64,000 bases of DNA from Oscillospiraceae bacterium (GTDB lineage Bacteria > Bacillota > Clostridia > Oscillospirales > Ruminococcaceae). The DNA lies in assembly GCA_030153485.1 (NCBI GenBank), contig JAGUQX010000007.1, positions 62,001 through 126,000 of the forward strand. Direction: 5' to 3'. Positions within the stretch are counted from its first letter, which is position 1; each line of letters begins with the position of its first letter. The notes beneath the pieces are model-generated. The model was not told the origin of the DNA. It did no database searches and saw only the letters and a list, made by a program, of their open reading frames with translations. The translations under genes and the position numbers were made by a program. Of the stretch, positions 8,599-16,642 are shown piece by piece.

Positions 8599-9471
8599 TC
8601 ATCTTTTTTTACCTTTAATGGCTATTCCTACTAGGTTTGGGCCAGTGTTACAAGTTATACAGGCACCAGCAAATCCATCTATTCCAGCTTTTTGTCCAAG
8701 TGTTTTTTGTGCTTCTTTTATAAAGATATCTTTCTTTTCTTTAATATCTCCATAGATAAGAGCATAGGGTGTTTCTGGAATCATCCTGTTTTTAGCATAA
8801 TTTAAAATAGATGTGATTATATTTTTTTCGCCTCTAACTTTTTCAACAACAGATGTATGTCCGTCAATTATAGAAATTAAAGGTCTAAGTCCCATAATCT
8901 CTCCTATAAAAGCTTTTGCGGCACTTATTCTTCCAGATTTTTTAACGTATTTTAGAGAAAGGGGAATAAAATACACCTCTACACAAGAAAACCAGTCCTC
9001 TAAATATCTTATTATTTCTTCTGATGTTATAGAGTTTAATGCTTTTTTTGCGGATTCTATAACAGGATATCCATATGATAAGGAATAATTTTTAGAGTCT
9101 ATTATATGAATTTTAAATTTATTTATACTAGTCGGATGCTCTTCAAAAAAAAGTTCTCTTGCGGATAATGCAGAGTTGTATGTGTTTGATCCTAAAGAAT
9201 TTATAGATATATATATTATCTCTTCAAAACCTTGATTATATATCGAATTGAAAGATGTTAGAAATCTAGACGATGTTATTTGCGATGTTGTTGGAATTGT
9301 TTCACTTTTAGAAAGAATTTTTAAAAATTCTTCATTTGTTATATCAATTTTTTCTAAAAATGTTTGTTCTTCTAAATTTATTGAAAAAGACAATGAAGTT
9401 ATATTATACTTTCTTTCTAGATCGCTAGGTATATCACAAGAAGAGTCGGTTAAAATTTTTATTTTATTCAT
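8599..9471 (-). CDS. DegV-family fatty-acid-binding protein
   Basis: 290 residues. The start I-L-T-D-S-S-C-D-I-P and the central T-T-S-Q-I-T-S motif, together with the late G-R-I-S-A-A-K segment, identify the DegV family. Its members (FakB proteins) bind one fatty acid and present it to the kinase FakA for phosphorylation, feeding exogenous fatty acids into phospholipids. No fakA-like gene is in the window. The C-terminal A-C-I-T-C-N-T-G-P-N segment differs a little from the common T-H-x-G-P form. Probably cotranscribed with trmL, 16 bases upstream; GGGGGATT precedes the ATG. Confidence 0.9.
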   Translation of the reverse strand: MNKIKILTDSSCDIPSDLERKYNITSLSFSINLEEQTFLEKIDITNEEFLKILSKSETIPTTSQITSSRFLTSFNSIYNQGFEEIIYISINSLGSNTYNSALSARELFFEEHPTSINKFKIHIIDSKNYSLSYGYPVIESAKKALNSITSEEIIRYLEDWFSCVEVYFIPLSLKYVKKSGRISAAKAFIGEIMGLRPLISIIDGHTSVVEKVRGEKNIITSILNYAKNRMIPETPYALIYGDIKEKKDIFIKEAQKTLGQKAGIDGFAGACITCNTGPNLVGIAIKGKKR

Positions 9472-9487
9472 TTATAATAATCCCCCG

Positions 9488-10000
9488 TTATAAATTATCT
9501 AAATTTCCATTTTGTAATAGATTAGGAAATTTTCTCTGTCTAAGAACTTCATAACATGCAATGTTTACGCTGTTTGAAAGGTTTAAACTACGTATATTAT
9601 TTAGCATAGGAATTCTAGCACAATTTTCTTTATTTGATAATAATAGCTGTTCGTCTATTCCTGCATCCTCTCTACCAAATATAAGGAATATATTTTCATT
9701 ACAGTTTATATAATCAAAATCAGAATATAATTTTTTTCCTTTTGTAGTAAAAAAAATATAAATTTTCTTTTTTTCATCTTCAAAAGTTGAAAAAAATTTT
9801 TCTGTAGAACTATATATGCTAATAGATAATTTATCCCAATAATCTAATCCAGCACGTTTTAATTTTTTATCGGTTATTTCAAAGCCTATAGGCTGGACAA
9901 TATGTAAATTTATGCCTATAGCAGCAACAGTTCTTGCTATATTTCCTGTATTTTGTGGAATTTGTGGTTGTAAAAGAACTATATTAAGAAATTTATTCAT
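9488..10000 (-). CDS. trmL: tRNA (cytidine(34)-2'-O)-methyltransferase
   Basis: 170 residues, a minimal SpoU-type SPOUT methyltransferase with no added RNA-binding domain. Motifs: P-Q-I-P-Q-N-T-G-N-I-A-R-T at the N-terminus (Asn and Arg of motif 1), I-F-G-R-E-D-A-G (motif 2), and S-L-N-L-S-N-S-V-N-I-A at the C-terminus (motif 3, knot and AdoMet site). TrmL methylates the ribose of wobble base 34 in some tRNA-Leu. First gene of a two-gene unit with the DegV-like gene, divergent from the MacA-like adaptor. Confidence 0.92.
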   Translation of the reverse strand: MNKFLNIVLLQPQIPQNTGNIARTVAAIGINLHIVQPIGFEITDKKLKRAGLDYWDKLSISIYSSTEKFFSTFEDEKKKIYIFFTTKGKKLYSDFDYINCNENIFLIFGREDAGIDEQLLLSNKENCARIPMLNNIRSLNLSNSVNIACYEVLRQRKFPNLLQNGNLDNL

Positions 10001-10050
10001 AATTAATCCAATCCTAATTTTAATTAAGTATATATTTATATATATTAAAC

Positions 10051-10088
10051 TATATAATTAAATATATTTCAATATATTTAATTATATA
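10051..10088. repeat. 38-bp perfect palindrome between divergent trmL and adaptor genes
   Basis: Two 18-base arms (10051-10068 and 10071-10088) around a TC centre, made only of A and T in the arms. The flanking genes point away from it, so it cannot be a terminator for them. It may be an operator controlling one or both, or a cruciform-prone AT island. Confidence 0.5.
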
Positions 10089-10145
10089 TTTTTCAAAAGT
10101 TAAAGTGTATAATAATATATAAAAATATATACAAAAGAGGTTTTT

Positions 10146-11000
10146 ATGAAAAAGAATTCTATAAAAAATAAAATTTTAATCGCTGCATCTATTTTAGTCT
10201 TAATTTTAATTATACTATTGTTTTTTTTACTTGGCTCAAATTCATCTGCGGAAACTATTTTACAAGAGATTAAAAAAGATAGTATAACTATGAAATTTTC
10301 TTCATCAGGGACTATTAAATCTTCTAATGAAAAACATTATCTAGTTAATCCAAGTTTAGTTGTTTCAAAAATTCTTGTTAGACAAGGACAGTATGTGAAA
10401 TCTGGAGAAAATCTAATAGAATATACTAACGGTTCTTTTGATTCTGCAGATTTTGATGGAGTTGTTTCTTTTTTAAACAAAAATGCATTACCTACACAAC
10501 CTTTGTTATCTTTAGCTGAAAAAAGTGGTTTTTACCTTTCTCTTCCTGTAAATGTTTTTGAGTTTTCAGATTTAATCATAGGTCAGGTTAGCAAGATTAA
10601 ATTTTTGGAAAAAGAATATACAGGAAAAATAGATTTTATTTCTAAAGCTATTGAACAAAGGTCAGATTCTTTCGGAGCAGACGTTCCAACTGTAGATGTA
10701 AGTGTATCTATTGATGATATAGATGAAAATTTAATTCTAGGATTTAGCGCTGATATAGATGTTATAACATCCGAAAAAGCAGATATTATTACTATACCAA
10801 TTTCTTCTGTTAAATTTGATAATGAAGGAACATATTGTTATATAAATGATAATATGACTGCAAAAAAAGTTTATATTAAAACAGGGATAAGTTCTGAAAG
10901 CTTAATAGAAGTTATATCAGGTGTTAAATTAGGCGAAGAAGTTATAACAAATATTACTAGTGATATACAGGATGGAAAAAAGATTTCTATAGTTAAATAG
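10146..11000 (+). CDS. MacA/YknX-like membrane-fusion (adaptor) protein
   Basis: 284 residues. One N-terminal membrane segment (about 8-30) is followed by a lipoyl-like/beta-barrel adaptor fold: S-S-S-G-T-I, then V-S-K-I-L-V-R-Q-G-Q-Y-V-K-S-G-E-N-L, which is the half-lipoyl signature, and a C-terminal V-I-S-G-V-K-L-G-E-E-V segment typical of HlyD/MacA proteins. It is shorter than usual because the alpha-helical hairpin between the lipoyl halves is nearly absent. The 37-base gap to the FtsX-type permease gene indicates an operon, so it should act as the extracytoplasmic partner of that permease. Confidence 0.85.
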   Translation: MKKNSIKNKILIAASILVLILIILLFFLLGSNSSAETILQEIKKDSITMKFSSSGTIKSSNEKHYLVNPSLVVSKILVRQGQYVKSGENLIEYTNGSFDSADFDGVVSFLNKNALPTQPLLSLAEKSGFYLSLPVNVFEFSDLIIGQVSKIKFLEKEYTGKIDFISKAIEQRSDSFGADVPTVDVSVSIDDIDENLILGFSADIDVITSEKADIITIPISSVKFDNEGTYCYINDNMTAKKVYIKTGISSESLIEVISGVKLGEEVITNITSDIQDGKKISIVK

Positions 11001-11037
11001 CCAGTTTAGATTTTGTGAATAAATAGGAGATTAATTT

Positions 11038-12240
11038 ATGAATATTAAAGAAAATATAAAAATGGCTATTAAAAGTATGATGAATAAAAAAGTTCGTACA
11101 TTTCTTACAATGTTTGGAATTATTATTGGAATTATGTCGGTTATTATTATTCTTTCTATTGGAAAAGGTGCACAAAAGGAAATTCTTGGAGAAGTTGAAA
11201 AAATGGGTGCATCTACTGTTGTTTTAGAGGTTAATTCTGAAAATGGATTTCAAAATAATCTATTAGATTTAAAAGATATAGAATATATAAAAAACAATGT
11301 TAAGCATATTTCTAATATAACCCCACTTGTACAAATTTTTGGAAAAACATTTGCCAATAAAAAATCTAAAGACACACTTATAAATGGAACTTCTAATAGT
11401 ATAACTGATATTATGCATTTGGAAATGTTACACGGAAATATTTTTTCTTTTGAAGAATATTCTTCTGGAAAAAAAAGTGTTATAATTGATCATACAACAG
11501 CATTAACAATTTTTGGATCAACAGATGTTGTAGGACAAAAGGTAACTCTTTCTATAAACAATGAAAATATAAATGTTAATATAGTTGGAGTTTATAAACA
11601 TAATTTTGAAACTATCGGAGACGATAGAACACCAGGTATAGTATATATACCTGCAACAACTATTCAGATGATTTTGGATAAGCCAATTTCATTTAAAGAG
11701 ATTTATATAGAAGTGGATTCAAAAGATAATATTGATATAGTCGGAAATTCTGTGGAAAACCTTATTTCTATTAGAAAAAATACAGTTTCTAGAGATATCT
11801 ATAACTCTAGAAATATGATAGATCAAGTTGATCAGTTAAATAATATACTTGGATTATTTCAGATATTTCTAGCTTCTGTCGCAAGCATATCGCTACTTGT
11901 TGGTGGTGTTGGAGTTATGAATATTATGCTTGTATCTGTTGCTGAAAGAAAGAGGGAAATCGGGATAAAAAAATCTTTAGGTGCAAAACCCTCAACTATT
12001 CTTTTTCAGTTTTTAACAGAAGCTCTTATAATCAGCTTTATTGCTGGTTTTATAGGAATAGTTTTTGGGATAGTTATCTCTTTAGGAATGGGATATATAG
12101 TTGGAATGTCACCTGTATTTGATTTTAACACTATTTCATTTTGTGTTATATTTTCATTGTTAGTAGGCATATTTTTTGGAATTTATCCAGCAAAAAAAGC
12201 TGCTAAATTAAACCCTATAGATGCTTTAAGAATAGACTAA
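11038..12240 (+). CDS. MacB/YknZ-like ABC transporter permease (FtsX domain)
   Basis: 400 residues. One membrane segment near the N-terminus (about 18-42), a periplasmic-type core domain (about 50-260), then three C-terminal membrane segments with the FtsX signature G-V-G-V-M-N-I-M-L-V-S-V-A-E-R-K-R-E-I-G at about 295-315. This is the mechanotransmission permease of the MacB type, which in Firmicutes works with a separate ATPase. In B. subtilis the order is adaptor (yknX), ATPase (yknY), permease (yknZ); here the ATPase gene is missing between the two and is not found downstream either. Followed by a strong terminator. Confidence 0.9.
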   Translation: MNIKENIKMAIKSMMNKKVRTFLTMFGIIIGIMSVIIILSIGKGAQKEILGEVEKMGASTVVLEVNSENGFQNNLLDLKDIEYIKNNVKHISNITPLVQIFGKTFANKKSKDTLINGTSNSITDIMHLEMLHGNIFSFEEYSSGKKSVIIDHTTALTIFGSTDVVGQKVTLSINNENINVNIVGVYKHNFETIGDDRTPGIVYIPATTIQMILDKPISFKEIYIEVDSKDNIDIVGNSVENLISIRKNTVSRDIYNSRNMIDQVDQLNNILGLFQIFLASVASISLLVGGVGVMNIMLVSVAERKREIGIKKSLGAKPSTILFQFLTEALIISFIAGFIGIVFGIVISLGMGYIVGMSPVFDFNTISFCVIFSLLVGIFFGIYPAKKAAKLNPIDALRID

Positions 12241-12245
12241 GTTAT

Positions 12246-12284
12246 AAAAATAAGACCGTGTTTAATTTACACGGTCTTATTTTT
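12246..12284. terminator. Bidirectional terminator between the permease gene and upp
   Basis: 16-base arms (12246-12261, 12269-12284) with a GC-rich core (ACCGTGT) and A/T flanks on both sides. It ends the converging permease and upp genes. Confidence 0.85.
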
Positions 12285-12909
12285 ATTTAGTGTAAAATAT
12301 TCTATCTCCAGCATCTCCAATTCCCGGCATTATATATCCATTTTTATCTAATCTATCATCTACGCCTGCTGTATATATTTTAACATCATCATGTTTTTTA
12401 GTTATATTTTCTATACCTTCTCTAGAGCATAATATAGATATTATTTTAATATTTTTAATATTTTTTTCTTTTAAAAGAGAAATAGCTTTAAGCATAGATC
12501 CACCTGTAGCTATAATTGGATCAAGGATAATACCATCTCTTTGTGAAATATCCATAGGAAGTTTTGCATAGTATTCAACAGGGTTTAAAGTTTTATGATC
12601 TCTATAAAATCCTAGGTGACCAATCTTTGCAGAGGGAAGTAGATTTAAACAACCATCCACCATTCCAAGACCAGCACGTAATATAGGTATAAATGCAATT
12701 TTATTATTTATAAACTTTGTTTTACAAATGGATAAAGGCGTTTCTATTTCAACTTCCTTTAAATTTAAATCTCTTGTAGCTTCATAGCATAACAAAGTGG
12801 ATATTTCTGAAACAAGTTCTCTAAATTCTTTTGTTAATGTTCTTTTATCTCTTAAAAGAGATAATTTATGATGTAACAAAGGGTGATCTATAATAAAAAA
12901 ATTTTTCAT
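12283..12909 (-). CDS. upp: Uracil phosphoribosyltransferase
   Basis: 208 residues. Converts uracil + PRPP to UMP + pyrophosphate (pyrimidine salvage). Family marks: [13 protein letters not shown] near the start, R-A-G-L-G-M, the PRPP loop in [10 protein letters not shown], and the C-terminal uracil-binding [13 protein letters not shown] at 12927 is in frame but lies before the GGAGG box; ATG 12909, 5 bases after that box, is the start. Last gene of tsaE-tsaB-rpiB-upp, 30 bases after rpiB. Confidence 0.96.
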   Translation of the reverse strand: MKNFFIIDHPLLHHKLSLLRDKRTLTKEFRELVSEISTLLCYEATRDLNLKEVEIETPLSICKTKFINNKIAFIPILRAGLGMVDGCLNLLPSAKIGHLGFYRDHKTLNPVEYYAKLPMDISQRDGIILDPIIATGGSMLKAISLLKEKNIKNIKIISILCSREGIENITKKHDDVKIYTAGVDDRLDKNGYIMPGIGDAGDRIFYTK

Positions 12910-12939
12910 ATAATCCTCCAAAATCAATTTATATTTTAT

Positions 12940-13371
12940 TTATTCTTCTATCAATCTTATTCTATTTATATGCCTATCTTCTTTAGAAAAATTGGTATTT
13001 ATAAAAATATCTACTAATTCTAAAGCAAGACCTTTACCAACAACTCTTTCTCCAAGGCATAATATATTTGCGTTGTTATGAAGAACAGTATACCTAGCTG
13101 AAAAAGCATCAGAGCAAACAGCAGCTCTAATACCATTAATTTTATTTGCAGATATAGACATACCAATTCCTGTACCACAAATTAAAATGCCTTTTATAAA
13201 TTTATTATCATTAATTAGTAATGTTGATAATTTTTTTGCAATAATAGGATAATCACAACTATCTTGTGAAAAACATCCAACATCATGATATTTCATATTA
13301 TTTTCTTTTAAATATTGTATTATGTATTCTTTTAAAGAATAACCGCCATGGTCTGATCCAATTATAATCAT
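12940..13371 (-). CDS. rpiB: Ribose-5-phosphate isomerase B
   Basis: 143 residues. Interconverts ribose 5-phosphate and ribulose 5-phosphate. RpiB/LacAB fold with G-S-D-H-G-G-Y near the N-terminus, the catalytic Cys in I-C-G-T-G-I-G-M-S-I-S-A-N-K at about residue 65, and N-A-N-I-L-C-L-G-E-R. Placed 12 bases after tsaB and 30 before upp; its product feeds PRPP, the co-substrate of Upp, so the two are linked in metabolism. Confidence 0.95.
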   Translation of the reverse strand: MIIIGSDHGGYSLKEYIIQYLKENNMKYHDVGCFSQDSCDYPIIAKKLSTLLINDNKFIKGILICGTGIGMSISANKINGIRAAVCSDAFSARYTVLHNNANILCLGERVVGKGLALELVDIFINTNFSKEDRHINRIRLIEE

Positions 13372-13383
13372 AAAAAATCCTTT

Positions 13384-14073
13384 TTATTTTATTTTTATCT
13401 CTCTTTCTGCTTGTGACAATCCTATATAATTTGGAAAAAGATTAAAACAATTGTGGTTTTTATTATTTTTATATCTTTCTAAAGCTATATTAGAAAGAAT
13501 AGTAGCTCTTTCTAATATAGTAGTTTTCGGTAAAATATTAATATTTTTTCTATCTTTTAAATTATTATATAAAGTATTTGAATAGTCTCCAATTAATAAT
13601 ACTTGATTTTTTGAATCTGATATTTCTTTAAGTAAAGATTTTTCATCTATCAATCTATCTTTAATAACCCTTTTTATTTCAAATTTTTTTGATAAAAAAC
13701 TTCCGTGATATAGCATGTTTGATTTTGCATCTATTACTATATGTATATCCCCATCAAAACACAAATTATTATTTCCAAGTATATCTATAGATGATATTCC
13801 TATACATGGCTTATCTAAAGCCATTGATAAAGCGACTATAGTTGAAATTCCTATTCTTAGACCAGTGAATGATCCAGGACCATTAGAAACAGCAAATAAA
13901 TCTATATCAGATATATCTATATTCGCTATAGAAAGACAATGTGTAATATTATTCATTAATGTTTGAGAATGTCTTGGACCAGCAAGGGAATAAATATAGG
14001 ATATAACATCTTCGTTATCTGATATGCATATAGATGATATATTAGATGATGTATCTATAGATAATATAATCAT
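13384..14073 (-). CDS. tsaB: tRNA threonylcarbamoyladenosine biosynthesis protein TsaB
   Basis: 229 residues, ASKHA fold. Starts I-L-S-I-D-T-S-S and has the typical G-P-R-H-S-Q-T-L and N-G-P-G-S-F-T-G-L-R-I-G-I-S-T motifs. TsaB pairs with TsaD and works with TsaE to make t6A37 on ANN-decoding tRNAs. The gene lies 11 bases after tsaE. tsaD is not in the window. AAAGGAATC precedes the ATG. Confidence 0.94.
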   Translation of the reverse strand: MIILSIDTSSNISSICISDNEDVISYIYSLAGPRHSQTLMNNITHCLSIANIDISDIDLFAVSNGPGSFTGLRIGISTIVALSMALDKPCIGISSIDILGNNNLCFDGDIHIVIDAKSNMLYHGSFLSKKFEIKRVIKDRLIDEKSLLKEISDSKNQVLLIGDYSNTLYNNLKDRKNINILPKTTILERATILSNIALERYKNNKNHNCFNLFPNYIGLSQAEREIKIK

Positions 14074-14084
14074 ATGATTCCTTT

Positions 14085-14501
14085 CTAAGAAAAAGTTATT
14101 TTTCTATGGTTGATATCTGTATCCAATTTTTCTATAGATACCGTTATAAAATTTTCTTTTATATAACTTATTATGTTTTCGCTCCATTCTACAAGAATTA
14201 TATAATTAGAATTTATATAATCAAAAAATCCTGTTGTTTCTAAATCAATAAGAGAAGATATTCTATACATATCAAAATGAAGTATATTTGGTATAGTTTC
14301 ATATATATTTAGTATAGAATAAGTTGGACTTGATATAGGCTTATCGTAATTAAAGTATGAAACAAATCCATTTATAAATGTTGTTTTTCCTGATCCAATA
14401 TCTCCCTTAAAAAGTATTATTTGATTTTTTTTGATTTTTTTGGCAAAATCTTTTGCTATTTTAAAAGTATCTTCTTTTGAAGTCGAGATAAAAATATTCA
14501 A
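14085..14501 (-). CDS. tsaE: tRNA t6A biosynthesis ATPase TsaE
   Basis: 138 residues. P-loop ATPase with Walker A G-D-I-G-S-G-K-T-T at about residues 35-43 and the S-P-T-Y-S-I-L-N-I-Y segment and V-E-W-S-E motif of the family. It drives turnover of the TsaB-TsaD complex. TTG start at 14501, 5 bases after GGTG. First gene of tsaE-tsaB-rpiB-upp. Confidence 0.94.
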   Translation of the reverse strand: MNIFISTSKEDTFKIAKDFAKKIKKNQIILFKGDIGSGKTTFINGFVSYFNYDKPISSPTYSILNIYETIPNILHFDMYRISSLIDLETTGFFDYINSNYIILVEWSENIISYIKENFITVSIEKLDTDINHRKITFS

Positions 14502-14586
14502 AATATCACCTTTATACTATAAATTTTATTTGAAATATTATAACATAAATTAAAAAAATATTCATTAATAATTTTTGAGTATATAT

Positions 14587-14615
14587 TTGTAAAAAAAAGA
14601 CAAACTAAATATGAT
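14587..14615 (+). promoter_or_regulatory. Sigma-A type promoter for tepA
   Basis: TTGTAA (14587-14592) and TATGAT (14610-14615) with a 17-base spacer, 21 bases before the GTG start, in the divergent gap to tsaE. Confidence 0.45.
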
Positions 14616-14636
14616 AAAATTTATAGGAGGTGTTCT

Positions 14637-15419
14637 GTGAATTGTAAACAAATTGACGAGGATTCAGAGGTTGTTAAAGATGTTGTTGAAGATCAAGAAG
14701 AATCACAACAAAATAGTATATTAAATATAGGATCTGTAACAACATCTGGAAAATATTTAATACATTGCTTAACTATTATAGGTCAAATTGAGGGTCATTT
14801 TATTCTTCCTCCTCAAAATAAAACCACAAAGTATGAACATGTAATACCAGCTCTGATTGCTATAGAACAGAGTTCTGAAATAAAAGGATTGGTTATTTTA
14901 TTAAATACTGTTGGTGGAGATGTTGAAGCAGGGCTTGCTATTTCTGAATTAATTTCTGGTATGAAAAAGCCGACAGTTTCTATTGTTTTAGGAGGAGGAC
15001 ATTCTATCGGAGTTCCTCTTGCTGTTGCCGCAGACAAAAGTTTTATAGTTCCATCTGCCACAATGACTATACATCCAGTTAGAATGAGCGGATTAGTTTT
15101 AGGAGTCCCACAAACGTTATCTTATTTTGATCGTATGCAGGATAGAATTGCTAAATTTGTTGAAAAAAATAGTGATATAAAACCAGAGAGATTTAAAGAG
15201 CTTATGATGCAAACTGGAGAATTAGTTATGGATGTAGGAACTGTTCTAGATGGGGAAAATGCTGTTAAAGAAGGCCTAATAGATGATTTAGGAAGCTTGT
15301 CTGATGCTATAGAATATTTAAATGATTCTATAGCATCCAGTGAAAATGAAATTGAAAAAAATAATAAAATACAATTAGATAAAAAAAGCTCTTGTGATTG
15401 TTGTTGTTGCAAAAAATAG
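14637..15419 (+). CDS. tepA: ClpP-class serine protease TepA (YmfB family)
   Basis: 260 residues starting at GTG 6 bases after AGGAGGTG. ClpP/crotonase-fold protease domain: [11 protein letters not shown] (oxyanion loop), G-G-H-S-I-G with the nucleophile Ser at about residue 122, and T-I-H-P-V with the catalytic His at about 145. In B. subtilis TepA was linked to protein translocation and to degradation of SASP in germinating spores. The C-terminus ends in an unusual cluster C-D-C-C-C-C-K-K, which could bind metal or be a disulphide tail. Followed by a ylzJ-like gene as in Bacillus. Confidence 0.88.
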   Translation: MNCKQIDEDSEVVKDVVEDQEESQQNSILNIGSVTTSGKYLIHCLTIIGQIEGHFILPPQNKTTKYEHVIPALIAIEQSSEIKGLVILLNTVGGDVEAGLAISELISGMKKPTVSIVLGGGHSIGVPLAVAADKSFIVPSATMTIHPVRMSGLVLGVPQTLSYFDRMQDRIAKFVEKNSDIKPERFKELMMQTGELVMDVGTVLDGENAVKEGLIDDLGSLSDAIEYLNDSIASSENEIEKNNKIQLDKKSSCDCCCCKK

Positions 15420-15444
15420 ATAATTATTAAGTAGGTGTAATATT

Positions 15445-15618
15445 ATGATTCATACAATATTAGATTTATCAGAAGTTTTATATCCCATGGAAACACATAA
15501 AAATATATATAATTATTCTAGCATAGATGGATCAGAAGAATTTTTTTCAAAGAAAGATAAACCTTTAGAATATATAAATATTCAATTTTCTACAGATCCA
15601 AATAGTTTTATCAAATAA
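15445..15618 (+). CDS. YlzJ-like small protein
   Basis: 57 residues: begins M-I-H-T-I-L-D-L-S-E-V and ends with D-P-N-S-F-I-K. Ribosome binding site TAGGTG upstream of the ATG, 25 bases after tepA. Size, position directly after tepA and upstream of spoIIIE, and the opening 'T-I-L-x-x-x-E-V-L-Y' pattern fit the YlzJ-like family known from the same place in Bacillus. No function is known for that family. It ends just before a hairpin that closes the tepA unit. Confidence 0.7.
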   Translation: MIHTILDLSEVLYPMETHKNIYNYSSIDGSEEFFSKKDKPLEYINIQFSTDPNSFIK

Positions 15619-15647
15619 TCATTTATAAAATTATAAAATTGATTTAT

Positions 15648-15690
15648 ACTATAGTAGTAATTTATTTATCTACTATAGTTATTTTATTTT
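15648..15690 (+). terminator. Terminator after the ylzJ-like gene
   Basis: 10-base perfect stem (15648-15657 with 15670-15679), 12-base loop, then a T-rich stretch. It separates the tepA-ylzJ unit from uppP. Confidence 0.55.
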
Positions 15691-15706
15691 GTTAGGAGAG
15701 ATAATC

Positions 15707-16573
15707 GTGACTATTATTGACGGAATTATTCAAGGTGTTATACAGGGAATTACAGAATTTTTACCTGTATCTAGTTCAGGACATTTATCTATATTTCAGC
15801 ATATAACAGGACAAACTGGAGACTCGGGAATTGCTTTTTCTTTAATATTACATTTAGGAACACTACTTGCTATATTTATATCATTTAATAAAATTATTTT
15901 TGATTTAGTAAAAGAAGTTTTGGTTATTTTAAAAGAAGTTATAACTTTTAAATTTTCTCTCAAAAATATAAATTCTAATAGGAATATGGTATATATGCTT
16001 TTTGTTGCTTTAATTCCCATGTTGTTTTTTTACATATTTAAAGATATATATGTTTTAGTAGGAATTGATAATGATATTATTCTAGAAGGTATATTTTTTA
16101 TTCTAACTTCTTTCATGCTTTTTATAGCTGATAGGTCTATAAAAGGACATAAATTGGAAGGGGATATAACTTATAAAAATGCACTTTTAGTAGGAGTATT
16201 TCAGGGGTTGGCTCCATTTCCAGGCATATCTAGAAGTGGATCAACTATTTCTGCAGGTTTAATATCAGGTATGACCAAAGAAACAGCTGTTAAATTTTCT
16301 TTTATATTAGGAATCCCTGTTATTCTAGCAGGTAGCTTAGTTGAATTATCTGGAATAGGAAAAGAAAATATTTCTATAGAACTACATATACTTATTATTG
16401 GATTTATAGTTTCGGCAATTGTTGGGGTATTATCTATTAAACTTGTTTCTTATTTAATAAAGTCTAATAGATTTAAAATTTTTATATATTACACTTTTAT
16501 ATTAGGAATTATTGTTATTTCTATTGGTGTTTTTGAATTAATTAGCGGAATATATTTGTATGATTTATTTTAA
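15707..16573 (+). CDS. uppP: Undecaprenyl-diphosphatase
   Basis: 288 residues with about seven to eight membrane segments. Removes one phosphate from undecaprenyl diphosphate to recycle the lipid carrier of peptidoglycan synthesis; over-expression of this family gives bacitracin resistance. Signature motifs I-T-E-F-L-P-V-S-S-S-G-H near the N-terminus and F-P-G-I-S-R-S-G-S-T in the middle carry the catalytic Glu, His, Ser and Arg. A TTG at 15689 is in frame but precedes the AGGAGAG box; GTG 15707 is the start. Confidence 0.96.
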   Translation: MTIIDGIIQGVIQGITEFLPVSSSGHLSIFQHITGQTGDSGIAFSLILHLGTLLAIFISFNKIIFDLVKEVLVILKEVITFKFSLKNINSNRNMVYMLFVALIPMLFFYIFKDIYVLVGIDNDIILEGIFFILTSFMLFIADRSIKGHKLEGDITYKNALLVGVFQGLAPFPGISRSGSTISAGLISGMTKETAVKFSFILGIPVILAGSLVELSGIGKENISIELHILIIGFIVSAIVGVLSIKLVSYLIKSNRFKIFIYYTFILGIIVISIGVFELISGIYLYDLF

Positions 16574-16642
16574 TTGTTTTATTATTAAAATTTTGATATA
16601 ATTAAAAAAATATTTATATTAATAGATGGATGAGGTGAATTT

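Noticed and set aside
14637..15419. Calling the ClpP-fold gene a housekeeping ClpP
   Set aside because: Motif order and neighbours (ylzJ-like, spoIIIE) fit TepA; the N-terminal axial loop and length of ClpP are absent.
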